Assembly: GCA_047610385.1 (NCBI GenBank)
Contig: JBLGAC010000016.1
Location: 11,976-75,975, forward strand
Direction: 5' to 3'
Source of the DNA: JBOCEF01 sp047610385
GTDB taxonomy: Bacteria > Pseudomonadota > Alphaproteobacteria > Rhodobacterales > Rhodobacteraceae
DNA: 64,000 nt
Shown in pieces: positions 42,499 through 51,085 of the stretch. Positions within the stretch are counted from its first letter, which is position 1. Every line of letters begins with the position of its first letter. The notes beneath the pieces are model-generated. The model saw only the letters and a list, made by a program, of their open reading frames with translations, was not told where the DNA came from and searched no databases. The translations under genes and the position numbers were made by a program.

Positions 42499-44655
42499 AT
42501 GACCGACCGCATCGATATCGCAGGCCTTAAGGTCGCCCAAGAGCTTTTCGATTTCATTGAGACCGAGGCCCTGCCCGGCACCGGCGTGGCATCCGCCGCG
42601 TTCTGGGACGGGTTCGGCGGGCTTGTCGCCAAAATGGGCCCCGCAAATCGCGCGCTGTTGAACACGCGCGACGAAATGCAGGCCATCGTCGATGACTGGC
42701 ACCGGGCCAACCGTGGCAAGCCGTTCGATGCGGACGCCTATCAGGCGTTCCTGACCGACATCGGCTATATCGTTCCCAAGGGTGCGGCGTTTGCCGTCGA
42801 CACCGGGAATGTGGATGATGAAATCGCCGCCATCCCCGGCCCGCAGCTGGTGGTGCCTGTGATGAACGCGCGCTATGCGCTGAACGCCGCCAATGCGCGC
42901 TGGGGATCATTCTACGACGCGCTTTACGGCACCGACGCGCTGGGCGATCTGCCGGGCAAGGGCGGGTATGACCCGGCCCGCGGTTCCCGGGTGATTGCCC
43001 GCGCCAAGGCGTTCTTGGATCAGGCCGCGCCGCTGGCGGCCGGATCGCACGCCGACGCAACCGGCTACCGGGTTGAGGGCGGCGCGCTTGTCGTCTCCCT
43101 TCCTGCCGGGACCACGGCGCTGGCTGATCCGACCAAGTTCAAGGGCTGGAACGGGGATGCGGCTGCGCCGACCTCAATCTTGCTGGTCAACAACGCGCTG
43201 CACGCCGAAATCGTCATCGACCCGGCCAGCGTGATCGGCAAGACTGATGCGGCGGGCGTGTCGGATGTGATCCTCGAATCAGCCGTGTCCACGATCATGG
43301 ATCTCGAAGATTCCATCGCCGCCGTGGACGCCGAGGACAAGGTCGCCGCCTATCGCAATTGGCTTGGCCTGAACCGCGGCGACCTGTCAGAAGTGATGGA
43401 GAAGGGTGGCAAGACCATCACCCGCGCCCTGAACCCTGACCGCACATGGCAGGGCGCGAACGGCACCGTCACCCTGCATGGCCGCGCGCTGATGCTGGTG
43501 CGCAATGTCGGCCTGCTGATGACCACGCCTGCCATCCTGACCGCCGATGGCGCGGAAATTCAGGAACAGCTGCTCGATGCGATGATCACCGTGCTGTGCG
43601 CTATGCACGACAAGGGCATGAATTCGCGCAAGGGCTCAGTTTATACCGTGAACCCCAAGATGCACGGTCCGGCAGAGGTCGCGCATGTCGCGGCTGTCTT
43701 CGACATGGTCGAGGACACGCTGGGCCTGACCCGCAACACCGTGAAAATGGGCATCATGGACGAAGAACGCCGCACCACGGTGAACCTTTCGGAATGCATC
43801 CGGGCGGCGAAATCGCGGGTGGCGTTCATCAACACCGGGTTCCTTGACCGCACCGGCGACGAAATCCACACCTCGATGGAGGCTGGGCCGATGGTCCGCA
43901 AGGCCGACATGAAGGCCCAGCCGTGGATCAGCGCCTATGAGGACGCCAATGTCGACGCGGGTCTGGCCTGCGGGCTGCGCGGCAAGGCTCAGATCGGCAA
44001 GGGCATGTGGGCGATGCCTGACCTGATGGCCGACATGATGGTCGCCAAGATCGGCCACCCCAAAGCGGGTGCCAACTGCGCGTGGGTGCCATCCCCCACT
44101 GCCGCCACGCTGCACGCGACCCACTATCACCAAGTCGACGTGCTGGCGGTGCAGAACGACATCGCAGCAGGTGGCGCGCGGGCGAAAATGTCCGACATCC
44201 TGACCATTCCTGTCGCCGACCGTCCGAACTGGGCACCCGACGACATTCAGGCCGAACTTGATAACAACGCGCAGGGCATCCTTGGCTATGTGGTGCGTTG
44301 GGTGGATCAGGGGGTCGGATGCTCCAAAGTCCCCGACATCAACGATGTGGGGCTGATGGAGGACCGCGCGACCTGCCGGATTTCTTCGCAGCACATGGCC
44401 AACTGGCTGTTCCATGACGTGGTCTCTGACGATCAGATCATGGAGACGCTGAAGCGCATGGCCGCTGTCGTCGACCGGCAGAACGACGGCGATGCCACCT
44501 ACACCCCCATGGCCCCCGGATTTGATGGCGAGGCCTTCACGGCCGCCTGCGCTCTGGTGTTCAAGGGGGCTGAGCAGCCCTCAGGCTATACCGAACCGCT
44601 GCTGCACGCACACAGACTGGCGCTGAAAGCGCAGATCAAAGGGAAAACCGCATAA
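42499..44655 (+). CDS. glcB: Malate synthase G
   Basis: GlcB condenses glyoxylate and acetyl-CoA to malate, the second step of the glyoxylate route and of glycolate or ethylmalonyl-CoA use. The 718-residue length fits the monomeric G isoform. Features are NARWGSFYDALYGTDALGD near the N-terminus, the active-site region VSTIMDLEDSIAAVDAEDKV, and KMGIMDEERRTTVNLSECIRAA. GDEIHTSMEAGPMVRKADMK and the C-terminal catalytic-Asp region DDIQAELDNNAQGILGYVVRWVDQGVGCSKVPDI follow. GGCAGGAG precedes the ATG. The stop overlaps the next gene (TAATG). Confidence 0.97.
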   Translation: MTDRIDIAGLKVAQELFDFIETEALPGTGVASAAFWDGFGGLVAKMGPANRALLNTRDEMQAIVDDWHRANRGKPFDADAYQAFLTDIGYIVPKGAAFAVDTGNVDDEIAAIPGPQLVVPVMNARYALNAANARWGSFYDALYGTDALGDLPGKGGYDPARGSRVIARAKAFLDQAAPLAAGSHADATGYRVEGGALVVSLPAGTTALADPTKFKGWNGDAAAPTSILLVNNALHAEIVIDPASVIGKTDAAGVSDVILESAVSTIMDLEDSIAAVDAEDKVAAYRNWLGLNRGDLSEVMEKGGKTITRALNPDRTWQGANGTVTLHGRALMLVRNVGLLMTTPAILTADGAEIQEQLLDAMITVLCAMHDKGMNSRKGSVYTVNPKMHGPAEVAHVAAVFDMVEDTLGLTRNTVKMGIMDEERRTTVNLSECIRAAKSRVAFINTGFLDRTGDEIHTSMEAGPMVRKADMKAQPWISAYEDANVDAGLACGLRGKAQIGKGMWAMPDLMADMMVAKIGHPKAGANCAWVPSPTAATLHATHYHQVDVLAVQNDIAAGGARAKMSDILTIPVADRPNWAPDDIQAELDNNAQGILGYVVRWVDQGVGCSKVPDINDVGLMEDRATCRISSQHMANWLFHDVVSDDQIMETLKRMAAVVDRQNDGDATYTPMAPGFDGEAFTAACALVFKGAEQPSGYTEPLLHAHRLALKAQIKGKTA

Positions 44656-45086
44656 TGGCTTCGATTTCATTGGACCAGGCCCGCACCATCGTCGCCGGGG
44701 CATTCGCCCATTCGGCGGCGCACAAGATCAACCCACTGGCGGTGGCGGTGCTGGATGCCGGCGCGCGTCTGGTGGCCTATGAGCGTCAGGACGGTGCCAG
44801 CCCGGGCCGCTATGAGATTGCCTTTGGCAAAGCCCATGGCGCGGTGATGCTGGGCATGGGCACCCGCGCGCTGATGAACCGGGCTGAGGCGCAGGCGTAT
44901 TTTGTCGCCGCCGCTGGGGCCGCGTTTGACGGCAAGCTGATCCCGGTGCCGGGCGGCGTGCTGATCAAGGATGCGGGCGGCGCGGTGATCGGCGCGGTCG
45001 GCATTTCGGGCGACAGTTCGGACAATGACGAAGCGGCCTGCGTCGCGGGCATTGCGGCAGCGGGGCTGACCGGCGTCACCGGCTGA
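44655..45086 (+). CDS. glcG: GlcG/HbpS family heme-binding-like protein
   Basis: A 143-residue single-domain protein of the GlcG/HbpS (DUF336) family: ISLDQARTIVAGAF, then LAVAVLDAGARLVAYERQDGASPGRYEIAFGKA. The conserved Gly-rich core is IPVPGGVLIKDAGGAVIGAVGISGDSSDNDEAC. Homologues bind heme or act in glycolate and cob(I)alamin metabolism. It overlaps glcB by one base and both end at a UUCG-loop terminator, so the pair is one operon. The link to glycolate use is inherited from the E. coli glc operon and is inference. Confidence 0.93.
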   Translation: MASISLDQARTIVAGAFAHSAAHKINPLAVAVLDAGARLVAYERQDGASPGRYEIAFGKAHGAVMLGMGTRALMNRAEAQAYFVAAAGAAFDGKLIPVPGGVLIKDAGGAVIGAVGISGDSSDNDEAACVAGIAAAGLTGVTG

Positions 45087-45109
45087 TCTTTGCCGGGCTT
45101 GCAGATGGT

Positions 45110-45138
45110 GGGGCGGTCCTTCGGGGCCGCCCCTTTTT
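45110..45138 (+). terminator. Terminator of the glcB-glcG operon
   Basis: A ten-base-pair stem (ggggcggtcc / gggccgcccc, one G-T) capped by a TTCG tetraloop is followed directly by five T. Confidence 0.9.
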
Positions 45139-45190
45139 GTTTGCGCCGCTGGGCCCAAGCGCCAAGGCATTGCTGGGCTGGGCCGCAAAG

Positions 45191-45244
45191 AAAAACCGAC
45201 CAGCGATGGCCCTTCCCTTTGGGAAAAAGGGCTGGGCTGGTCGG
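45191..45244 (-). terminator. Long hairpin terminator for the DUF465 gene
   Basis: On the minus strand gccctt-rich inner arms and the outer perfect arms ccgaccagc / gctggtcgg form a long stem, followed by TTTTT (aaaaa at 45191-45195 on the plus strand). It lies about 75 bases beyond the DUF465 stop. Confidence 0.7.
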
Positions 45245-45318
45245 CTCCCTGGTGCCGGGATGACCCGGGCCGCCGCACCCCCCCCCGCATGTGCCCTGGG
45301 CGCACGCGGTGGCGGGGT

Positions 45319-45555
45319 TCAGGCGGTCAGAATGCCGCGGATTTCATCAAGCAGCGCAAGCCGCTTTTTGCGCAGCTCCACCAGATGCATATCGTCCATC
45401 GGCTGCACATCCGTCTCACCACGGTGAATTTCGCGGTTCATCTCATGATGCTTGTCGGCGAGCTTGGCGAAATGGGCGTCCGAGAGCTTGCGCGCTGAGA
45501 TCGCCGCGGCGAATTCGGGCAGCTGTTCGGAAAGCTCATGGGGCGTGTGGGACAT
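45319..45555 (-). CDS. DUF465 (YdcH) family small protein
   Basis: A 78-residue, entirely helical protein: LPEFAAAISARKLSDAHFAKLADKHHEMNREIHRGE, then DMHLVELRKKRLALLDEIRGIL. It is the usual size and carries the conserved Asp-His-x-Leu centre of the YdcH/DUF465 family, whose function is not established. AGGAGAGA precedes the ATG. It stands alone between the glc operon and the amidotransferase gene and has its own terminator. Confidence 0.9.
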   Translation of the reverse strand: MSHTPHELSEQLPEFAAAISARKLSDAHFAKLADKHHEMNREIHRGETDVQPMDDMHLVELRKKRLALLDEIRGILTA

Positions 45556-45713
45556 TCGTCTCTCTCCTGCGTGTCGTGTTCGGTTGAAACGGGTTTAGCC
45601 CCCGCGCATGCCCCCCGCCTTGCGATGGATCAACTGTGCGGGACAAGTTGGCGCGCGGGCGCTGGGGGCCTATGCTGGGCGGGTATCTTCTTCCCGCTCG
45701 GAAAGCTCAACGC

Positions 45714-46454
45714 ATGCATCGTCCCGTCATCGGCATCATCGGCAACGCGACCATGATCAACGACAGCTACCCCGCCCAGATGGTCGGCGAAGGCAACATG
45801 GAGGCCGTGGCCGAGGCCGCCGATTGCCTGCCGGTGATGATCGCGTCGATGCCGGGGCTGTCCTGCGCTGCTGAGCTGATCTCGGCCTTTGACGGGTTCG
45901 TGTTCACCGGCGGGCGCCCCAACGTGCACCCCAGCCATTATGGCCACGCAGAAACTGAGGGCCACGGCCCGTTCGACCACCGCCGCGATGAGGTGACGCT
46001 GGACCTGATCCGCGCCGCGGTGGCCGCCGGCAAGCCGGTGCTGGGCATCTGCCGCGGGTTTCAGGAAATGGCGGTGGCGTTCGGCAGCACTCTGCACCCG
46101 GAGATCCGCGATCTGCCCGGCCGCATCAACCACCGCATGCCGCCCGATGGCACGCTGGAGGAAAAGTTCGCCCTGCGTCATTCGGTGGTGCTGGTGGCGG
46201 GTGGGCAATTCGCGGCGCTGCTGGGGACGCATCAGATCATGGTCAACACCCTGCACGGCCAAGGCGTGATCGATGCCGGCCCGCGGGTGGTGATCGAAGG
46301 TCGCGCGCCCGACACGACGGCAGAGGCGCTGGTGATCGAGGGCGCCGCGGGCTTCGCCATGGGGGTGCAGTGGCACGCGGAGTGGCGCGCGACCGGCGAT
46401 GAGGTGAGTGCGCGGCTTTATGGGGCGTTCGGGGCGGCGGCGCGGGGGGAATGA
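45714..46454 (+). CDS. Gamma-glutamyl-gamma-aminobutyrate hydrolase family protein (C26)
   Basis: A 246-residue class I glutamine amidotransferase-like hydrolase (PuuD type). The nucleophile Cys is in GKPVLGICRGFQEMAVAFG, the oxyanion segment is FVFTGGRPNVHPSHYG and the C-terminal His-x-Glu is VQWHAEW, so the triad is complete. PuuD cleaves gamma-glutamyl-GABA in putrescine degradation. The frame extends upstream to 45636, but the conserved IGIIGNATMINDSYPAQ begins right after the ATG at 45714. No puu genes are near. The next gene overlaps by four bases. Confidence 0.9.
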   Translation: MHRPVIGIIGNATMINDSYPAQMVGEGNMEAVAEAADCLPVMIASMPGLSCAAELISAFDGFVFTGGRPNVHPSHYGHAETEGHGPFDHRRDEVTLDLIRAAVAAGKPVLGICRGFQEMAVAFGSTLHPEIRDLPGRINHRMPPDGTLEEKFALRHSVVLVAGGQFAALLGTHQIMVNTLHGQGVIDAGPRVVIEGRAPDTTAEALVIEGAAGFAMGVQWHAEWRATGDEVSARLYGAFGAAARGE

Positions 46455-47047
46455 TGGGCTCAAAACTCACGTTCACGCTCGATACAAACTGCCTGATTGC
46501 ATTGTTTGAGAAAGAGCCTGCCGGAGATGCGGTTCAGCGCATTTTTAATGCAGCTTTGAGTGGTGAGATAGACGCCGCGATCGTAGCATCAAGCGCTGCG
46601 GAGAGGCAGAAAGGCCAACCCTATCTTGCGAATATAGACGCCTTCAAACAAAGGCTCGCTGCTCATGGCCTCGCAAAAATTCAACTTCTTCCGCCAATGC
46701 TGAGATGGGACGTAGGGTTCTTGGATCATGCGATCTGGCTCGATGATCAGGTTGAGCGAAGGGAGGGTGAAATTTTCGGAGCGTTGTTTCCGAACCGCCC
46801 ATTGGAGTGGAGCGATTGGGCCATTAGCGCTGGTGTGGATATCAACGACACGACGAGCAAAGATTTTGGTGCTTGGAAAAACTGCATAATTGATACGCAT
46901 ATTTTTGAAGCTCACGTTAGGTATTCTCGGGACGTTTTCGTCACATCTGATCGGAATTTTTTTACAAAGCTCGCACTTCACCCCGTGTTCGGGGATTTCA
47001 AAATTTGCACGCCCGCCGAGGCGGTTGAACTATTCACAGCAAAGTGA
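46451..47047 (+). CDS. PIN-domain-like protein, AT-rich orphan
   Basis: This 198-residue protein begins with the PIN nuclease motif FTLDTNCLIALFE, holding the first acidic residue. It has acidic residues in the middle (DTHIFEAHV, VDINDT) and a near-C-terminal FVTSDRNFF, which matches the last PIN acidic motif. Codons are clearly richer in A and T than in every neighbour, indicating recent acquisition. The ATG overlaps the amidotransferase stop. No antitoxin-like small gene is adjacent, so a VapC toxin call is not supported; a stand-alone PIN nuclease or remnant of a transferred locus fits better. Confidence 0.65.
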   Translation: MMGSKLTFTLDTNCLIALFEKEPAGDAVQRIFNAALSGEIDAAIVASSAAERQKGQPYLANIDAFKQRLAAHGLAKIQLLPPMLRWDVGFLDHAIWLDDQVERREGEIFGALFPNRPLEWSDWAISAGVDINDTTSKDFGAWKNCIIDTHIFEAHVRYSRDVFVTSDRNFFTKLALHPVFGDFKICTPAEAVELFTAK

Positions 47048-47048
47048 A

Positions 47049-47074
47049 AAAGGCGGCCCCTGAGGGCCGCCTTT
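47049..47074. terminator. Terminator between PIN gene and glnA
   Basis: An 11-bp stem (aaaggcggccc / gggccgccttt) with a four-base loop, flanked by A and T tracts, lies between the two convergent stops. Confidence 0.85.
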
Positions 47075-47098
47075 CCATCTCCACCAACCCAAAAAAGA

Positions 47099-48508
47099 TC
47101 AGCAGGAATAGTACATCTGGTACTCGATCGGGTGCGGTGCGTGCTCGAACGCGAAGACCTCTTCCCATTTGAGGGCGGCGTAGCCCTCGATCTGGGATCG
47201 GGTGAATACGTCGCCGGCCAGAAGATAGTCGTGGTCGGCCTCAAGCGCCTGCAATGCTTCGCGCAAGGATCCGCAGACGGTGGGGATGCCAGCCAGTTCT
47301 TCGGGCGGCAGATCATAGAGATCCTTGTCCGCCGCCTCACCGGGATCGATCTTGTTCTTGATGCCGTCAAGGCCAGCCATCAAAAGCGCCGAGAACGCCA
47401 GGTAGGGGTTCGCGGCGGGATCGGGGAAGCGGGTCTCAACACGTTTGGCCTTGGGCGAATCGGTCCACGGAATGCGGACCGAAGCCGACCGGTTGGCGGC
47501 CGAATAGGCCAGAAGCACGGGGGCCTCAAAGCCGGGGATCAGCCGCTTGTAGGAGTTGGTGGCCGGGTTGGTGAAGGCGTTCAGCGACTTGGCGTGCTTC
47601 AGGACGCCGCCAATGTACCAAAGCGCCTCATCCGACAGGTCGGCATACTTGTCGCCTGCGAACAGCGGCTTGCCATCCTTGTAGATCGACTGATTCACAT
47701 GCATGCCGGTGCCGTTGTCGCCAGCGATCGGCTTGGGCATGAAGGTCGCTGACTTGCCGTAAGCGTGGGCCACGTTGTGGATCACGTATTTGTACTTCTG
47801 TAGATTGTCGGCCTGCTCCACCAATGTGCCGAAAATCATGCCAAGTTCATGCTGGCAGGACGCAACTTCGTGGTGGTGCTTGTCGACCTTCATGCCGATC
47901 CGCTTCATGGTCGACAACATCTCGGCGCGCAGATCATGGGCGGCGTCGGTCGGGTTGACGGGGAAGTAACCGCCCTTGATGCCCGGACGATGGCCCATGT
48001 TGCCCATTTCAAAGCTGGCATCGGTGTTCCAGCTGGCGTCGGCTGCGTCGACCTCAAAGGACACCTTGTTCATGGTGTTTGAGTATCTGACGTTGTCGAA
48101 CAGGAAGAACTCAGCCTCAGGGCCCCAGAACGACGTGTCGCCAATGCCGGTGGACTTGAGGTAAGCCTCAGCTTTCTGCGCGGTGCCACGCGGGTCGCGG
48201 TCATAAAGCTCACCGGTGTCCGGCTCAACCACATAGCAGTGGATGCACAGCGTCTTGTCAGCATAGAACGGGTCGATATAGGTCGAGCTGAAGTCGAACA
48301 TCAGCTTCATGTCGGACTTGTCGATCGACTTCCACCCAGCGATCGACGAGCCATCAAACATGAAGCCTTCCGTGAGGAAATCTTCATCGACGATGTCGAC
48401 GATGCAGGTCACGTGCTGCAAGCGACCACGCGGGTCGGTAAAGCGCAGGTCGAGATACTCGATCTCTTCTGTCTTCATCATGTCGAGAATAGTTTTGACG
48501 TCGCTCAT
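47099..48508 (-). CDS. glnA: Type I glutamine synthetase
   Basis: GlnA makes glutamine from glutamate, ammonia and ATP as a dodecamer. The 469-residue sequence has the beta-grasp region (MFDGSSIAGWKSIDKSDM), WGPEAEFFLFD, and KVDKHHHEVASCQHELGMIFGTLVEQAD. The ATP-binding KPIAGDNGTGMHVNQSIYKDGKPLFAG and the YDLPPEE segment follow, the latter holding the Tyr adenylylated by GlnE. AGAGGA precedes the ATG at 48508. It follows glnB by 82 bp on the same strand, the standard alphaproteobacterial glnBA operon. Confidence 0.98.
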   Translation of the reverse strand: MSDVKTILDMMKTEEIEYLDLRFTDPRGRLQHVTCIVDIVDEDFLTEGFMFDGSSIAGWKSIDKSDMKLMFDFSSTYIDPFYADKTLCIHCYVVEPDTGELYDRDPRGTAQKAEAYLKSTGIGDTSFWGPEAEFFLFDNVRYSNTMNKVSFEVDAADASWNTDASFEMGNMGHRPGIKGGYFPVNPTDAAHDLRAEMLSTMKRIGMKVDKHHHEVASCQHELGMIFGTLVEQADNLQKYKYVIHNVAHAYGKSATFMPKPIAGDNGTGMHVNQSIYKDGKPLFAGDKYADLSDEALWYIGGVLKHAKSLNAFTNPATNSYKRLIPGFEAPVLLAYSAANRSASVRIPWTDSPKAKRVETRFPDPAANPYLAFSALLMAGLDGIKNKIDPGEAADKDLYDLPPEELAGIPTVCGSLREALQALEADHDYLLAGDVFTRSQIEGYAALKWEEVFAFEHAPHPIEYQMYYSC

Positions 48509-48590
48509 CGAAGGTCCTCTCGTCTTGTCTGTGTCGTTGATTGCGGCAGGCCGGTCTGCGGCTGCCGACCTGTAATGCGTTGCCTTGGCG

Positions 48591-48929
48591 TCAGAGCGCC
48601 TCGGGACCTTCTTCGCCAGTGCGAATGCGCACGGCCTGTTCGACCGCGGTGACAAAGATCTTGCCGTCGCCGATTTTGCCAGTGCGGGCAGCGGCGATGA
48701 TGGCTTCGATGGCCGGTTCGACCTGATCGTCGTCCAGCACCACTTCGATCTTCATCTTGGGCAGAAAGTCCACGACGTATTCCGCGCCGCGGTAAAGTTC
48801 GGTATGGCCTTTCTGGCGGCCGAAGCCCTTGGCTTCGATGACGCTCAGTCCTTGCACGCCGATTTCCTGAAGGGCTTCCTTCACTTCGTCGAGCTTGAAC
48901 GGCTTGATGATGGCCTCGATCTTCTTCAT
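48591..48929 (-). CDS. glnB: Nitrogen regulatory protein P-II
   Basis: A 112-residue PII trimer subunit that senses 2-oxoglutarate and ATP/ADP and controls GlnA adenylylation and NtrB. It starts MKKIEAIIKPFKLDEVKEAL. The T-loop has the uridylylated Tyr at position 51 (LYRGAEYVVDFLPK) and the B-loop is AARTGKIGDGKIFV. The C-terminal ends with VRIRTGEEGPEAL. The ATG at 48929 has GGGAG ten bases upstream. A sigma-54-like element lies about 85 bases before it. Confidence 0.98.
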   Translation of the reverse strand: MKKIEAIIKPFKLDEVKEALQEIGVQGLSVIEAKGFGRQKGHTELYRGAEYVVDFLPKMKIEVVLDDDQVEPAIEAIIAAARTGKIGDGKIFVTAVEQAVRIRTGEEGPEAL

Positions 48930-49011
48930 GGGCGTGCAGCTCCCGTCGTCTTTTGCGCGCCTGACCCGCGGGTGCGCGGTCGGCGTCTTTGTGTGCAGCA
49001 GTCCTGAGACT

Positions 49012-49028
49012 CGCAGGATATATGCCAA
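49012..49028 (-). promoter_or_regulatory. Putative sigma-54 promoter of glnB-glnA
   Basis: On the minus strand ttggcatatatcctgcg matches the -24/-12 pattern: GG and GC ten bases apart, with TTGGCA and CTGC around them. It is 83 bases before the glnB ATG, the expected place for an NtrC-dependent glnBA promoter. Only the spacing and these bases support it. Confidence 0.4.
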
Positions 49029-49157
49029 CCACGCCGCCCGCGGTATTTCAATGGGGGCACAGTGAGCAGGACGGATGGACGATGTCGATTCTTTGAATAT
49101 AGCCTAAATATTGGGCAGATTGCTGATTTCCTGTGCGTTTGATGAAAGGGGTGACGG

Positions 49158-50759
49158 ATGGTTGACTTGGTGACCGCAACGCAAATGCGGGCGATCGAAG
49201 CGGCGGCCATCGCCTCAGGCCGGGTCACGGGGCTGGAGCTGATGGAGCGCGCGGCGACCGGCGCGATCATGGGTCTGGGGGCCGGGCCGTTCGCGGTGCT
49301 GTGCGGGCCGGGAAACAACGGCGGCGATGGCTATGCGATTGCGCGGCTGCTGGCGGGCAAAGGGGCTCCGGTGACGGTGTTTGAGATGACCAATGCGCCG
49401 ACAACGCCAGATGCCGCGGTCAATCGGCGCCGCTGGGTTGCGGATGGTGGCGCGGTCCGGCCACTGGACGACGCAGCGGGCGTGCTGCGCCGCTGCGCGG
49501 AGCAGGCGCGCCTGCCGCACGAAGCACATGGTGCAGATTTGCCGACCTGCGTGATTGACGCTTTGTTCGGCACCGGGCTGTCGCGCCCGCTGAACGGCGT
49601 GGCCGCGGTGCTGGCGCGCATGTCCTGCGCGGGCGGGTGGCCGTTCACCCTTTGCGTCGATATCCCGTCGGGTCTGTGTGCGGATGCCGGGCGCCCACTT
49701 GGCGGCATTGCCATCTGCGCCCAAGCCACTGTGACCTTTCACGCGCCCAAGCTGGGCCATCATCTGGCCGACGGGCCTGCTTGGTGCGGGCGGCTGCGCG
49801 TGGTGGATATTGGCCTTTCAGACACTGGCCCGGGCCAGACAGGCGCTGGGCTGATCGATGGGCAGGCACCGGGGTTCATGGCGGGGTTCGCCAAGACCGG
49901 TGCTGCGCATAAATACGGGCATGGCCACGCGCTGATCCTGTCGGGCGGCGTCGGCAAAGGCGGCGCGGCGCGGCTGGCGGCGCGCGGGGCGCTCAGGATC
50001 GGGGCGGGGCTGGTGACGTTGGGCTGTCCGCCTGCCGCGGTGATCGAAAACGCAGGCCGGCTGGATGCGATCATGCTGCGCCCGATTGCCGATGCGGGCG
50101 CGCTGGAAAACGCGCTGGCGGACCTGCGGATCAACGCGGTGGCGCTGGGCATGGGGTTGGGATCTGGCGATCGGTCGGGGCCGCACACCCGCGCGCTGGT
50201 GACTGCTGCCTTGTCTGCGGGGCGATCCACGGTGCTGGACGCCGACGCGCTGACCGTGTTCGCCGATGATCCTGAGGCGCTGATGTCCCGCCTGCATCCG
50301 GGCTGCGTGCTGACGCCGCATATGGGCGAATTCACGCGCCTGTTCCCGGACATTTCGGCGCGGTTGGCGGTGCCCGCCGATGCAGGCCCCGCCTTCAGCC
50401 GGGTGCCCGCCTTCAGCCGGTTGGATGCGGTTCGCGCGGCGGCGCTGCGTGCTGGCTGCACGGTGCTGCTGAAGGGTCCCGATACTGTGATTGCGACTGA
50501 GGTCGGGCAGGGCAGGACGATCGCCGCGGTCCATAGCGCAAATTATGATCGCGCGGCGCCTTGGCTGGCGACGGCGGGTGCTGGGGACGTGCTGGCCGGG
50601 ATCGCCGCTGGACTGCTGGCGCGGGGCTTTGCGCCCCATGACGCGGCCTGCCGCGCTGCGTGGATCCACACCGAAGCGGCCCGCCTGTTTGGCCCCGGCC
50701 TGATCGCTGAGGACCTGCCAGACATGATCCCTGGTGTGCTGCGCGGCGACACGTCTTGA
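49158..50759 (+). CDS. nnr: Bifunctional NAD(P)HX epimerase / ADP-dependent dehydratase
   Basis: The 533-residue enzyme repairs hydrated NAD(P)H. The N-terminal YjeF_N domain (1-225) has MRAIEAAAIASGRVTGLELMERAATG, VLCGPGNNGGDGYAIARLL and VIDALFGTGLSRPL. The C-terminal ribokinase-like dehydratase has KTGAAHKYGHGHALILSGGVGKGGAARLAARGALRIGAGLVT. VLTPHMGEFTRLFP and the catalytic loop LATAGAGDVLAGIAAGLLARG follow. An 18-bp tandem duplication at 50388-50423 inserts a repeated PAFSRV/PAFSRL in the second domain. The gene is next to, and divergent from, glnB. Confidence 0.95.
   Translation: MVDLVTATQMRAIEAAAIASGRVTGLELMERAATGAIMGLGAGPFAVLCGPGNNGGDGYAIARLLAGKGAPVTVFEMTNAPTTPDAAVNRRRWVADGGAVRPLDDAAGVLRRCAEQARLPHEAHGADLPTCVIDALFGTGLSRPLNGVAAVLARMSCAGGWPFTLCVDIPSGLCADAGRPLGGIAICAQATVTFHAPKLGHHLADGPAWCGRLRVVDIGLSDTGPGQTGAGLIDGQAPGFMAGFAKTGAAHKYGHGHALILSGGVGKGGAARLAARGALRIGAGLVTLGCPPAAVIENAGRLDAIMLRPIADAGALENALADLRINAVALGMGLGSGDRSGPHTRALVTAALSAGRSTVLDADALTVFADDPEALMSRLHPGCVLTPHMGEFTRLFPDISARLAVPADAGPAFSRVPAFSRLDAVRAAALRAGCTVLLKGPDTVIATEVGQGRTIAAVHSANYDRAAPWLATAGAGDVLAGIAAGLLARGFAPHDAACRAAWIHTEAARLFGPGLIAEDLPDMIPGVLRGDTS
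50388..50423 (+). repeat. 18-bp tandem duplication in nnr
   Basis: cccgccttcagccgggtg is followed by the same sequence with a single base change (t at position 16). It adds six residues in frame. Confidence 0.8.
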
Positions 50760-50894
50760 CGCCAAGGCGCATGGGGGATTCGCACCGATACGCTTTTCGA
50801 CTCGCGCGCCCTGCCGTTCCCTGTTAGGAAACGCCGAATTCCGACCCGAACGGCTTTGATCAGGCGTTCTGGCGGCGGTTTGGAAGGCGACGCT

Positions 50895-50979
50895 GCGGGC
50901 GTGGTGGAACTGGTAGACACGCGAGATTTAGGTTCTCGTGCCGCAAGGCGTGGGGGTTCAAGTCCCTTCGCCCGCACCA
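50895..50979 (+). tRNA. tRNA-Leu (anticodon UAG)
   Basis: The acceptor arms GCGGGCG (50895-50901) and CGCCCGC (50969-50975) pair perfectly. The anticodon stem CGAGA/TCTCG encloses the loop tttaggt, giving anticodon TAG. A long class II variable arm (tgccgcaaggcgt) follows, then the TPsiC arm with GTTCAAGTC. ACCA follows the acceptor stem and is encoded. It lies 107 bp before trigger factor. Confidence 0.97.
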
Positions 50980-51085
50980 GCCTTCTGATCCCCGGTCGTT
51001 GGTTCCGTTGGAATTTCCCGCATGCAGGGGCGTCTGATGCGCCTCGCATGTCCGGGATTATGCAAAAGTTGATGCGAGGATGAGC

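Noticed and set aside
46451..47047. VapBC toxin-antitoxin module
   Set aside because: Only a PIN-like protein is present. The gene before it is a C26 hydrolase and no small antitoxin ORF is nearby.
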